This document shows, in pieces, positions 1 through 8,254 of a stretch of DNA of 40,571 bases. The position numbers were made by a program, and so were the translations under genes. Within the stretch, counting starts at the first letter, position 1. Every line of letters starts with the position of its first letter. A model generated the notes under the pieces. That model was not told where the DNA came from. It made no database searches and saw only the letters and a program-made list of their open reading frames with translations. The DNA is from Blautia sp. An249 (GTDB lineage Bacteria > Bacillota > Clostridia > Lachnospirales > Lachnospiraceae), in the NCBI RefSeq assembly GCF_002159835.1, contig NZ_NFJL01000027.1, positions 1 through 40,571 of the forward strand. Direction: 5' to 3'.

Positions 1-26
1 TAGTAAGCGTGTCCGGCTCAATCCAA

Positions 27-51
27 AAGTAGTAATTTGGTAGTAAATTCG
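27..51. repeat. Two adjacent direct repeats resembling Tn916 integrase arm (DR2) sites
   Basis: Two near-identical units, AAGTAGTAATTTG (27-39) and GGTAGTAAATTCG (39-51), lie head to tail; a third partial TAGTAA is at 1-6. From memory, the DNA bound by the N-terminal domain of Tn916 integrase contains the core AGTAGTAAAT, which the second unit matches closely. They would mark an end of the Tn916-like element whose genes follow. The integrase gene itself is not in the window, so this rests on motif similarity only. Confidence 0.4.
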
Positions 52-71
52 GTTCCCCTATCCCGTGATTT

Positions 72-93
72 GCCCGGATTTACGGGCTTTTTT
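72..93 (+). terminator. Intrinsic terminator, plus strand
   Basis: A perfect 5-bp stem GCCCG/CGGGC with a GATTTA loop is followed by six T residues. It would end transcription entering from the left of the window on the plus strand. There is no T-run on the minus side, so it does not serve the minus-strand genes at 0.3-3.2 kb. Confidence 0.6.
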
Positions 94-268
94 GAGATAA
101 TCGGAGTTGTCCTCTTAATTATCAAACTCAACCATTGGTTGGGAGAGGAATATGTTCGATAAATTCTAATTTGCTGTTCTCATTATATCACACCTCGCCT
201 GTATTTCCTATCCCTATTCAACAAGGGCAATCAGCTTTTTTCTGACTACCCCTGTCTGTCCTGCTGTC

Positions 269-511
269 TTATCCGATTATCTTGAAATTCTCCACGACAG
301 CATGAATTAAGCGGCGTTCCATAAAGTCTTTTTTATCGGTGTCTATCCCGTAATGCACAAGCCCCCTTTCGTCATAAACCGTCTTGATACATTTGTTGCG
401 GATATAGCTTTCATAGGTTTTCAGTACCGTCTGAATGGCGGCGGCTTCTCCCTGTGTGGCGGCTATGATTACCTCAACGGGCAGATAGCGGTCTTTGTAT
501 TTCCTACTCAT
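269..511 (-). CDS. Small helix-turn-helix protein of conjugative transposons (Tn916 Orf8-like)
   Basis: This 80-residue protein matches the small HTH-domain proteins found downstream of the sigma-like factor in Tn916/Tn1549-type elements (recognisable start MSRKYKDRYLPVEVIIAATQ). In complete elements it sits just before xis and int and takes part in control of excision or conjugation genes. Its ATG overlaps the stop of the sigma-like gene by a few bases, so the two are probably translationally coupled. No xis or int follows in the remaining 268 bases on this strand; only a five-codon ORF near 190 and a short palindrome at 129-141 (CAACCA-T-TGGTTG) are seen there. Confidence 0.7.
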   Translation of the reverse strand: MSRKYKDRYLPVEVIIAATQGEAAAIQTVLKTYESYIRNKCIKTVYDERGLVHYGIDTDKKDFMERRLIHAVVENFKIIG

Positions 512-923
512 GGCGGCGCACCTCCATTTCTGCCCGTATTTGCCGGACAGCCCTCATTTTGTGGTGGCTGATATTTCTGGCGTTACAGCCGTAGAGGGCG
601 GCAATCTCTTTGTTCTTGAAGCCTAAGAAATAGGACAGCAAGATAATTTCCCGTCTGTACGGGGTAAGCTGTTCTATGGCGTTTCCCAACGGTTCACTCT
701 GCACCTCGATAAGCCATTCCCTCACTTGGAAATGGTAAAGCATACAAGGATAGCTGTCTGTGGTACTGACCTCGGCTAAATCCTTTTCCAGTAGGGAAGA
801 AAAGGACACTTCATGCGCCTTGCGGCGGCGGTTGGCATGGTAGTAGGTAATGGCGGCATACTTCAAGACTTTCGTACAGTATGCGTCAAACTGGCGTTGC
901 AAGATTTCTATGTTTTCGCTCAT
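504..923 (-). CDS. Sigma-70-family-like regulator of a conjugative element (Tn916 Orf7-like)
   Basis: The 139-residue protein has a C-terminal region-4-like helix-turn-helix (LTPYRREIILLSYFLGFKNK, then EIAALYGCNARNISHHKMRA) and an N-terminal region-2-like segment, the layout of the small sigma factors of Tn916-type elements. I chose the ATG at 923 rather than the longer frame because an AGGAGGAAAACCG ribosome-binding site lies directly upstream. It is followed without a gap by the small HTH gene and preceded by the XRE regulator, which matches the regulatory end of such elements. Role inferred from family: transcription of transfer or excision genes. Confidence 0.75.
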   Translation of the reverse strand: MSENIEILQRQFDAYCTKVLKYAAITYYHANRRRKAHEVSFSSLLEKDLAEVSTTDSYPCMLYHFQVREWLIEVQSEPLGNAIEQLTPYRREIILLSYFLGFKNKEIAALYGCNARNISHHKMRAVRQIRAEMEVRRHE

Positions 924-1053
924 TCGGTTTTCCTCCTGTCTGTTTGTGTGATAGTTACGCAAAGCAGACGGGAGAGGTGGGGAACGGCACCGATATTCTT
1001 GAACACAAAATGAAGCGTTCTTGATACTGCATATCAAAAAACGCTTCTTTCGG

Positions 1054-1248
1054 TTACTCCACTGTAAAGATTTCTTCGATTGTCACATTAAACACTTTAG
1101 CGATATTCCACGCTAATACCAAAGAGGGATTGTACCTGCCTTTTTCAAGGTTGCCTATCGTTTCACGGCGTACACCAACTAATCTGGCTAAATCCTCCTG
1201 TTTCATATCATATTTGGCTCGATACTCCTTTATCCTATTCTTTATCAT
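1054..1248 (-). CDS. XRE-family DNA-binding regulator (64 aa)
   Basis: This short Cro/CI-type HTH protein (core MKQEDLARLVGVRRETIGNL) belongs to the small YozG-like group that is nothing more than the HTH domain. The ATG at 1248 was chosen because it begins the HTH fold and overlaps the end of the upstream DUF3796 gene by 14 bases, an arrangement giving translational coupling. Pairs of a small membrane protein and a small XRE regulator are common in Firmicutes, where the membrane partner may modulate the regulator (inference). A dyad over the operon promoter at 1642-1665 is a candidate autoregulatory site. Confidence 0.75.
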   Translation of the reverse strand: MIKNRIKEYRAKYDMKQEDLARLVGVRRETIGNLEKGRYNPSLVLAWNIAKVFNVTIEEIFTVE

Positions 1249-1606
1249 TTTCAAGCCCCCAACCTTCTTTAAATCTGTAATATCCAATGGAAAAACCATG
1301 TACGGCAACAGACACGCCCCAACCAGAAGCAAAGCCATACAAAAGGGCGGCATTGGCGGCGTGTTGATTTACAAAGAAGCAGACCAGTGCAACAACGGCG
1401 GTTGTTACCATTCCGCAATAAAAGGCTCTTGAAGCGGATTTGTTGATATATTCTTCAAGCATTTCATCTGTCTTGATAAAGAAATATTCAAAGTCAACAA
1501 CAAAGGCAAAGAAAGCTAAAAAGGCTCGTTCCTCTGTAAAAACACCGATAAATCCCAACAATGACAGCAATCCCATAAGTCCATACAGATAGTGTCTTGA
1601 TTTCAT
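1235..1606 (-). CDS. DUF3796 membrane protein paired with an XRE regulator
   Basis: The 123-residue protein has three to four hydrophobic segments (HYLYGLMGLLSLLGFIGVFT, AFLAFFAFVVDFEYFFI, AFYCGMVTTAVVALVCFFV, and a segment near residue 90), typical of DUF3796. Its function is unknown. It is first in a two-gene unit with the XRE regulator, read from the promoter at 1653-1681, and has an AGGAGGACG ribosome-binding site. It may be cargo of the decayed conjugative element. I recognise the family with fair but not complete certainty. Confidence 0.65.
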   Translation of the reverse strand: MKSRHYLYGLMGLLSLLGFIGVFTEERAFLAFFAFVVDFEYFFIKTDEMLEEYINKSASRAFYCGMVTTAVVALVCFFVNQHAANAALLYGFASGWGVSVAVHGFSIGYYRFKEGWGLENDKE

Positions 1607-1641
1607 AGTATCGTCCTCCTTGAATGTGGTGTATTTCTATC

Positions 1642-1681
1642 TTTGTGTTATAAATATACCACAAACAAAAATGGAAGTCAA
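1642..1681 (-). promoter_or_regulatory. Promoter of the DUF3796-XRE pair with an overlapping operator-like dyad
   Basis: On the minus strand TTGACT (1676-1681) and TATATT (1653-1658) are separated by 17 bases. A dyad, TTTGTG (1642-1647) and CACAAA (1660-1665) with a 12-base spacer, covers the -10 element and the start point. This placement suits repression by the downstream XRE protein, which is an inference. Confidence 0.6.
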
Positions 1682-1799
1682 TACCTCTGGCTTTCGATTT
1701 CCGTAGTTCCTGAATTTCGGTTATCGAAGTGTATAAAGCTGATTATATCAATACAAGTATAACAGACTTATCTATCAATCCTATCCTTTCCTTTCCTTT

Positions 1800-1818
1800 C
1801 CCAAACCCTTTCCCTCCC
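1800..1818 (-). other. Potential G-quadruplex after the repA-like gene
   Basis: The minus strand reads GGG-A-GGG-AAA-GGG-TTT-GGG, four G3 runs with loops of 1, 3 and 3, starting five bases past the stop of the replication-initiator gene. It is followed by AAAGG repeats. Whether it folds or matters is not known. Confidence 0.4.
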
Positions 1819-1822
1819 ACGC

Positions 1823-2200
1823 CTACCAGTCATAGAGGGAAGTATCGTCCATGAAGTTCTTGACATAGATAATGTTCGGCTTGCCTAAGCCTTGCCGAAC
1901 ACACTCAATCAGCCCGATACCTTTCTCGCTGTCCAGTTCGGCAAACAGCTTCACAATCTTTTCAGTGCCGCATTTCAGCCGTTCCCTTGCGTCCTCCAGT
2001 GTGAAGTAGATAAACACACGCCCGTCCTTATCCGTCCAACCGTTCTTCATGGAAAGCTCCATGCGGTCTATCAGCATACCATACAGCAGTTTTGCGTCTG
2101 TGGAGAGGGCTTCAAAGCGTTCATCAGAAAACAGCAGCTTCGGTATGCGGTAAAAGGCGTACTGTTCGGCGGCTCTGCCGTAGAAGTATGGAAAACCCAT
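1823..2200 (-). CDS. Replication initiator protein A (RepA_N-type), apparently 3'-shortened
   Basis: The 125 residues match the N-terminal winged-helix domain of RepA-type initiators carried by Tn1549-like conjugative elements (YAFYRIPKLLFSDERFEALS and TDAKLLYGMLIDRMELS). Family members are usually more than twice this length, with a basic linker and a C-terminal domain; here the frame stops just after the conserved domain at DTSLYDW. The gene follows the recombinase fragment with an AGGAGGATTGAGTG ribosome-binding site and belongs to the decayed element. It is probably non-functional or retains only DNA binding. Confidence 0.65.
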   Translation of the reverse strand: MGFPYFYGRAAEQYAFYRIPKLLFSDERFEALSTDAKLLYGMLIDRMELSMKNGWTDKDGRVFIYFTLEDARERLKCGTEKIVKLFAELDSEKGIGLIECVRQGLGKPNIIYVKNFMDDTSLYDW

Positions 2201-3214
<1,014 letters not shown>

Positions 3215-3342
3215 TTAACCCTTTAAGGACGGTATCTTCCTTTTTGCAGTACAGGGTCGGGCCTATCTGAGAAATGCCGAAAAGGTATCTTATGATATAT
3301 GAAGCAGGTATTTCCCACAGAAACAGGAAAGATTTAGAATAT

Positions 3343-3361
3343 AGATAAGTAAAATTTATCT
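3343..3361 (+). promoter_or_regulatory. Small dyad in the leader of the aldo/keto reductase gene
   Basis: AGATAA (3343-3348) and TTATCT (3356-3361) form an inverted repeat with a 7-base spacer, ending one base before the TCAGGAGG ribosome-binding site. It could be an operator or a small hairpin limiting ribosome access. Nothing identifies the factor. Confidence 0.3.
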
Positions 3362-3378
3362 GTCAGGAGGCTGAGAAA

Positions 3379-4383
3379 ATGGAATATACAAAACTGGGAA
3401 ATTCAGATGTAGAGGTTTCAAAACTGTGTGTGGGCTGTATGAGCTTTGGCCGGGCAGGAACGATGCATGACTGGACGCTGAATGAGATGCAGAGTGAAGA
3501 AGTAATCAGACATGCTCTGGAACTGGGAATCAATTTTTTTGATACGGCGAACGGATATTCCGACGGAACCAGTGAAGAGTACCTGGGACGGGCAATTAAA
3601 AGAAATGTATCCAGAGATCAGGTAGTTCTTGCTTCTAAAGTATACTTTAATGAAGGACGTCTGTCTAAAAAAGCAATTTTAAGGGAACTTGACGGAAGTC
3701 TCAGACGACTTGGAACAGATTATCTGGATTTATATATCATTCATCGGTTTGATTATGATACGCCCATAGAAGAGACGATGGAGGCGCTTCATGAGGTTGT
3801 AAAGGCAGGAAAGGTGCGGATTCTCGGCGCATCTGCAATGTATGGCTATCAGTTCTATAATATGCAGGTGGCAGCGAAAGAGAATGGATGGACGCCGTTT
3901 TCTGTAATGGAGAATCATTATAACCTGCTTTACAGGGAAGATGAACGGGAATTGATTCCCATCTGTAAACAGATGAATGTTTCTCTGATGCCTTACAGCC
4001 CTCTTGCAGCAGGACACTTAACCAGACCTGAGTGGAAATCCGATTCCCAAAGAGGGAAGACAGACAGGGTCGCAGCCGGAAAATATGATCGTATGGAGCA
4101 GCAGGATATTCTGATTGTAAAACGTGTTCAGAAACTGGCAGAGAAATATCACTGTACAATGGCGCAGATTGCTGTTGCCTGGCAGTGGGCAAAAGGGGTG
4201 ACGGCGCCCATTATCGGAGCGACCAAAGCCAGATATTTAGATGACGCAGCAGGAGCGCTGAATATAAAAATCACACAGGAAGATGTGGAATATCTGGAAG
4301 AACTGTACGTTCCCCATCCGATTGTAGGAGCGATTGATAAAAACCCTGAACCGGGCGTTATGCTGCTGGATGAAAAAAAGTAA
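3379..4383 (+). CDS. Aldo/keto reductase
   Basis: This 334-residue protein is a full-length NADPH-type aldo/keto reductase with a TIM-barrel fold. The catalytic tetrad is visible: Asp and Tyr in FFDTANGYSDGTSEEYLG, Lys in VLASKVYF and His in LYIIHRFDYDTPIEE. The nucleotide site near the C terminus is in TAPIIGATKARYLDDA. The family reduces aldehydes or ketones in the cytoplasm; the substrate cannot be read from sequence, and closest resemblance is to the YajO/YccK-like group. It has a good TCAGGAGG site and is the first chromosomal gene right of the decayed element. Confidence 0.88.
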   Translation: MEYTKLGNSDVEVSKLCVGCMSFGRAGTMHDWTLNEMQSEEVIRHALELGINFFDTANGYSDGTSEEYLGRAIKRNVSRDQVVLASKVYFNEGRLSKKAILRELDGSLRRLGTDYLDLYIIHRFDYDTPIEETMEALHEVVKAGKVRILGASAMYGYQFYNMQVAAKENGWTPFSVMENHYNLLYREDERELIPICKQMNVSLMPYSPLAAGHLTRPEWKSDSQRGKTDRVAAGKYDRMEQQDILIVKRVQKLAEKYHCTMAQIAVAWQWAKGVTAPIIGATKARYLDDAAGALNIKITQEDVEYLEELYVPHPIVGAIDKNPEPGVMLLDEKK

Positions 4384-4429
4384 GTAATGTATAACAGCAT
4401 TGGAGTTACAGGGAAACAGAGAAGTTTAG

Positions 4430-4530
4430 GAAGAGGAAGCAGAGGTGTTTTTGATGGAAAAGGTTAAAGTCAGTTTGGAGGAAATGGAAAAGACTTTCTA
4501 CGGATGAATCTTGCCTGTCCCAGACCAATG
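4430..4530 (+). pseudogene. Relic of a PatB/MalY-type aminotransferase C terminus
   Basis: Two short reading frames hold consecutive pieces of one protein end. Frame one from 4430 gives EEEAEVFLMEKVKVSL; frame two from 4474 gives FGGNGKDFLRMNLACPR. In PatB/MalY cystathionine beta-lyases these blocks occur in this order, joined by a short serine-glycine stretch, and FLRxNLACPR is a hallmark of the C terminus. The rest of the enzyme is absent, and there is a deletion/frameshift between the blocks. The remainder of the 4384-4640 gap holds no gene I can support. Confidence 0.6.
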
Positions 4531-4640
4531 ATGGGACTGGGGCGTACGGCAATGCTGACCGTCAGTTTTTTGTTTCGTGGGACTTAATTTCGTTTTGTTC
4601 TCTGGGGAACAGAAGAAAGCTCTCTATTTGACTATACTTG

Positions 4641-5330
4641 TTATAGGAAAGGGGTATCGATGGTTTCCAGAGAACAGTACGCCGATAATTTGTCAAAGTC
4701 CAGGATTTCAATATGACAGCGGCGCAGTTGAATGATATGTTCCTGTCGCAGCCGGGACAGACTTTTAGTTACATGATTACGTCCCACACCAAGGGTATCT
4801 GCAATATTTTCCTGGGAGATGCTTATGGAACGACCATGGGACGAACCGTTATATGCCATTAAAAAAAGAAAGTTGCACACTTTAAGAAAGGTTGGGTTGT
4901 ATCGTTGGTGAGCTGCATCATAAATGAGCATATTCACATATGCGGATTGCATTTCATAAAGCTGTGCCATAAAGAGCGGGTGCTCCAGGGAAAACTGATA
5001 GAACTCACTGCGGTCAAAAGCCGTCGCCTCAATATCCGTCAAGGCTTTTAAGAGAATGGACTTTTCAATTTTAAAATCCGCCTTCTGAATACCTGGAAAT
5101 ATGGTATCCGCGCCATGAAAAGACAGGTTTTTCCGGTGCCCGTCCTCATGTTCTACATAGCATTGGGCAACGCCGGAACGAAAATAAAAAATCGTTGTGA
5201 TTGGTTCTCCGGATCCCCAGAGCAATTCCCCGGCGGAGCAGACAATCTCTTTGTGAGGCAGAGACAGAAGTTCGGGATAAAAGGCAGTATATTCACCGGA
5301 GAAAAAATATTTAGGAAGAATCTGACCCAT
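4641..5330 (-). CDS. Crp/Fnr-family transcriptional regulator
   Basis: The 229 residues contain an N-terminal cyclic-nucleotide-binding-like beta barrel (about 20-140, including GEPITTIFYFRSGVAQCYVE) and a C-terminal winged helix (about 155-220) with recognition segment ISQENIADTLGVGRNHVTKS. There is no four-cysteine cluster motif, so it is not a classical oxygen-sensing Fnr. Its signal is unknown. It is divergent from the TIGR04076 gene across a 65-base gap, which makes that gene a plausible target. Confidence 0.8.
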   Translation of the reverse strand: MGQILPKYFFSGEYTAFYPELLSLPHKEIVCSAGELLWGSGEPITTIFYFRSGVAQCYVEHEDGHRKNLSFHGADTIFPGIQKADFKIEKSILLKALTDIEATAFDRSEFYQFSLEHPLFMAQLYEMQSAYVNMLIYDAAHQRYNPTFLKVCNFLFLMAYNGSSHGRSISISQENIADTLGVGRNHVTKSLSRLRQEHIIQLRRCHIEILDFDKLSAYCSLETIDTPFL

Positions 5331-5395
5331 GGGTTGTCCCCTTTCAAGTTTATTTCATTCTATTATATCACGAAATAGAAAAAGGAGGAATTATC

Positions 5396-5737
5396 ATGAC
5401 ACACAAAGTGAAGATCACCGTACTGCGCCGGGAAATTTTTTCCGATCTGCAGGAGCAATATCTTGCCAATCCAAAATCCGGAAAATGTGAATTTTTCCGG
5501 GACGGCCAGGAATTTCTTGTGGGGCCGGAGGAATATATGAGCATGCTTAATGGAAAATTCTGCGCGGAAGCATGGGACTGCGTAAGCCGGTATATCTACT
5601 CCGCCCTTCAGGGCGGATCCATCATGGCCGGTTGGACAAATGATGAAAAAATGATGATAGCCTGCTGCAACGATGGAACAAGGCCGGTTATTTTCAAACT
5701 GGAACGTATTGATATAGATGAGGAAAATGAGTCATAA
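5396..5737 (+). CDS. TIGR04076 family small protein
   Basis: The 113-residue protein matches the TIGR04076 family in its start (HKVKITVLRRE), central segment (EFFRDGQEFLV) and C-terminal block (IACCNDGTRPVIFKLERID). The function of this small cytoplasmic family is unknown. The gene has a perfect AAAGGAGG site. It ends by overlapping the stop of the convergent brnQ by six bases, so the two messages are antisense at their ends. A Crp/Fnr regulator is divergent upstream. Confidence 0.7.
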   Translation: MTHKVKITVLRREIFSDLQEQYLANPKSGKCEFFRDGQEFLVGPEEYMSMLNGKFCAEAWDCVSRYIYSALQGGSIMAGWTNDEKMMIACCNDGTRPVIFKLERIDIDEENES

Positions 5738-7090
5738 ATTTTTTTCTTTCCCAACTTCAAAGAAATGCCAGATAGTCCCCAGCAGGAATCCGAAGGCAGC
5801 AGGGCAGACCCATCCGAATCCCAGTTGAGAAAAAGGGAAAAATGTGGCGGCGCCGGAAGCAAAAGTCTGCAGATGCAAAAAAGCCAGAGTTTCTGAGGGC
5901 AGTGCATTGAGAAAATCAGACAGAGAAGCCAGAGCTGTAAATCCGGTTACCAGAATCCAGACCTTTCTGTCGTTTTGGAAAAAACGTCCCAGAAGGGTCA
6001 GCAAAATCAAGGTAATAGCCAGTGGATAGAGAAACATCAGTACCGGCATGGAATAGGCCACAATGGTATCCAGTCCCAGGTTGGCAATCAGAAAAGAGAG
6101 GAGACTGAATAAAACGGCCCAGGCAGAGTAAGAAGGACCGTTTGGGAAGATCTGGCGGAAAGCTTCCCCGCAGCTTGTGATTAAGCCGATGGCTGTTTTC
6201 AGACAGGCAATGGTCACCGTCACTGCCAGAATAGCCGCGCCGGCCGGACCGAAATAATATTCTGCAATCATGGCCAGAGCCTCCCCGCCGTTGGAAGAAG
6301 CAGAGAAAGTTCCAAGACTCTGTGCGCCTGCAACGGTAACCAGCAGATAGATGGCGGCCATGAAAAGAGAGCTTAAAAGCCCGGCTTTCAAGGTATTTAC
6401 GGCAACATCTTCTGCTCTTTGAATATTCAGATCCCGGATGACACTGACGATAATAATTCCGAAAGCCAGTCCGGCCAGAGCATCCATAGTATTATAACCT
6501 TCCAGAAAACCGGTGAAAAAGGCGCCGGATTCATAACCGGAAGAAGGCGGAATCTCTGAAATGCGTCCCATGGGGGAGAGAAGAGTGCGGATAATCAGGA
6601 TACCGAGAAAACACAAAAAAAGCGGGTTTAAAATTTTTCCGATCCAGGTCAGGATATTTCCCGGACGGAGAGAGAAGAAAAGAACAGCACCAAAAAAGAG
6701 CAGGGAAAATCCGGCCAGAGCCCAGAATTGTCCATGGGGAGGCAGTATCCGCTCCATTCCCACAGTAAAAGATACGGTGGCGCAGCGGGGAATGGCAAAG
6801 AAGGGACCAATGGTCAGATAAAGGGCGCAGGTGAAAAAGAACCCGTACCGTCTGCCCACCTGGCTGCTGAGTTCAAACAGACCGTTCTTCTGACTCACCC
6901 CGAGAGCCGCCACGCCCAGAAGGGGAAGGCCAACTCCCGTAATGAGAAATCCGGCAGATGCCTGCCACATCTGGTTTCCGGCAAGCTGTCCCATGGAAAC
7001 AGGGAAAATCAGATTCCCTGCTCCGAAAAACATTCCGAAAAGCATACTTGCAACAAAGATTAATTCCTGTAATTTTAGTTTTTTCTTCAT
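5732..7090 (-). CDS. brnQ: Branched-chain amino acid transport system II carrier protein
   Basis: The 452-residue membrane protein begins with the family signature LIFVASMLFGMFFGAGNLIF and has about twelve hydrophobic segments, the size of BrnQ-type LIVCS transporters. These import leucine, isoleucine and valine with Na+ or H+. I placed the start at 7090 (MKKKLKLQE) because the signature always lies near the N terminus and GGGTGA stands upstream; the longer frame adds 22 unconserved residues. No T-box or other amino-acid-responsive leader is visible in the 110-base upstream gap. Confidence 0.88.
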   Translation of the reverse strand: MKKKLKLQELIFVASMLFGMFFGAGNLIFPVSMGQLAGNQMWQASAGFLITGVGLPLLGVAALGVSQKNGLFELSSQVGRRYGFFFTCALYLTIGPFFAIPRCATVSFTVGMERILPPHGQFWALAGFSLLFFGAVLFFSLRPGNILTWIGKILNPLFLCFLGILIIRTLLSPMGRISEIPPSSGYESGAFFTGFLEGYNTMDALAGLAFGIIIVSVIRDLNIQRAEDVAVNTLKAGLLSSLFMAAIYLLVTVAGAQSLGTFSASSNGGEALAMIAEYYFGPAGAAILAVTVTIACLKTAIGLITSCGEAFRQIFPNGPSYSAWAVLFSLLSFLIANLGLDTIVAYSMPVLMFLYPLAITLILLTLLGRFFQNDRKVWILVTGFTALASLSDFLNALPSETLAFLHLQTFASGAATFFPFSQLGFGWVCPAAFGFLLGTIWHFFEVGKEKNL

Positions 7091-7203
7091 AGTTATAATC
7101 ACCCTGCTTTTAGTTTTACCAGATTTTATCATATCATGAAAAGCACGCGATTGCACCTTATTTCGCCCTCTGCATAAATTAAAAGAAAAACGGAGAAACC
7201 ATC

Positions 7204-7506
7204 ATGGAATTTATGGATTATGTGAAGCCGGAGCTGTTTGTTGTGGCTGTGGTACTTTATTTTCTGGGAGTGGCGGTAAAAAAGAGCAAAATTCTGGACT
7301 GCCGCTTTATTCCTCTGCTAAACGGAATCTGCGGAATCCTTATCTGCACCCTCTATGTATTTGCAACGGAAGCAATGAAAACACCCAAAGAGATTGCAAT
7401 GGCCGCATTTACCTCCCTTACCCAGGGGATTTTAGTAGCGGGGCTTAGTACTTATGTTTATCAGATGATAAAACAGATGAAAGACAATAAAAAGATTGAA
7501 AAATAA
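7204..7506 (+). CDS. Holin-like membrane protein (Phage_holin_5_2 type)
   Basis: The 100-residue protein has three hydrophobic segments (LFVVAVVLYFLGVAV, FIPLLNGICGILICTLYVF, and IAMAAFTSLTQGILVAGLSTYV) and a charged C-terminal tail, matching holin-like proteins of clostridial prophages. No endolysin, tail or other phage gene is nearby, so it is either a phage remnant or a domesticated membrane protein. It is divergent from brnQ. The promoter for the riboswitch that follows starts inside its last codons. Confidence 0.65.
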   Translation: MEFMDYVKPELFVVAVVLYFLGVAVKKSKILDCRFIPLLNGICGILICTLYVFATEAMKTPKEIAMAAFTSLTQGILVAGLSTYVYQMIKQMKDNKKIEK

Positions 7507-7524
7507 TCCATTTCATGCTAGAAT
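7496..7524 (+). promoter_or_regulatory. Promoter of the riboswitch-mntP unit
   Basis: TTGAAA (7496-7501) and TAGAAT (7519-7524) are spaced by exactly 17 bases, putting the start point near 7531, at the first base of the riboswitch. The -35 element overlaps the 3' end of the holin-like gene. Confidence 0.65.
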
Positions 7525-7530
7525 CATACG

Positions 7531-7640
7531 GAATAAGGGAGTAGTCGGCACAAGGTGTGATGATGTCAACATACTGGAAGATTCCTGGCATTGTCTTAAT
7601 TGACGAGACTTATCTGCAGCTACAGATAAGTCTCGTTTTT
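7531..7640 (+). promoter_or_regulatory. yybP-ykoY (Mn2+) riboswitch ahead of mntP
   Basis: The leader shows GGGAGTAGTCGGCA near the 5' end, then GATGTCAACATACTGG and CCTGGCATTGTCTTAA. From memory these resemble the two conserved internal-loop blocks of yybP-ykoY manganese riboswitches. A strong terminator follows directly, so the switch probably works at transcription: metal binding would block the terminator and allow mntP expression. A manganese exporter downstream is the textbook partner of this class. Confidence 0.75.
7603..7640 (+). terminator. Terminator of the mntP riboswitch expression platform
   Basis: A perfect 14-bp stem, ACGAGACTTATCTG (7603-7616) with its complement at 7623-7636, closes a CAGCTA loop and leads into TTTTT. 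It lies between the aptamer-like region and the mntP start. Confidence 0.8.
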
Positions 7641-7675
7641 ATGTCTCCTGACAGTAAACAAGCGGAGGATGAGAA

Positions 7676-8233
7676 ATGGGTATATTAGAGTTAGTAATTG
7701 TAGCAGTGGGATTATCAATGGATGCTTTTGCCGTATCCATATGCAAAGGACTGGCAGTCTGTCAGATCAGGAAGAAACACATGGCCATAGTGGGGCTGTA
7801 TTTCGGAGGATTTCAGGCCCTGATGCCTCTTATCGGGTATCTTCTTGGAACCAGATTTCAGGCCCTGATTACGGAAGTTGATCACTGGATCGCCTTTGGG
7901 CTTTTGGGAATTATCGGCCTGAACATGATTCTGGAGTCCCGAAAAGAGTCGGAGCAGATGAATGATTCCTTTTCTTTTAAAATCATGCTCCCTCTGGCAG
8001 TGGCCACCAGTATTGATGCGTTGGCAGTGGGAATTACTTTTGCCTTTCTGAAGGTACAGATCCTTCCGGCGGTTCTCTGCATCGGAATTACTACTTTCGC
8101 ATTATCGGCAGCAGGATTAAAGCTGGGGAATATTTTCGGATCCAAATACCGTTCCTGCGCGGAACTGCTTGGAGGAATTGCCTTAATCATAATCGGACTG
8201 AAAATTTTACTGGAGCATCTGGGAATATTGTAA
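7676..8233 (+). CDS. mntP: Manganese efflux pump MntP
   Basis: The 185-residue protein has six hydrophobic segments in two related halves. Each half has an acidic transport motif, [14 protein letters not shown] near residue 15 and [14 protein letters not shown] near 110, as in the MntP/YebN family. It exports Mn2+ across the cytoplasmic membrane. Length is normal. The start at 7676 has an AGCGGAGGATGAGAA site. Control by the upstream manganese riboswitch supports the assignment. The ABC-F gene begins 21 bases downstream and may be cotranscribed. Confidence 0.9.
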   Translation: MGILELVIVAVGLSMDAFAVSICKGLAVCQIRKKHMAIVGLYFGGFQALMPLIGYLLGTRFQALITEVDHWIAFGLLGIIGLNMILESRKESEQMNDSFSFKIMLPLAVATSIDALAVGITFAFLKVQILPAVLCIGITTFALSAAGLKLGNIFGSKYRSCAELLGGIALIIIGLKILLEHLGIL

Positions 8234-8254
8234 TACAGGGAAGGGGCGTAAGAG

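Noticed and set aside
3730..4192. Minus-strand open frames inside the aldo/keto reductase gene
   Set aside because: They have no ribosome-binding sites or recognisable domains and mirror the codon pattern of the real gene.
4545..4575. Terminator after the aldo/keto reductase relic region
   Set aside because: CTGAC-C-GTCAG before a T-run leaves only a one-base loop, and the alternative ACGG/CCGT stem is too short.
7204..7506. Prophage remnant
   Set aside because: A single holin-like gene with no endolysin, structural or integrase gene around it does not support a prophage.
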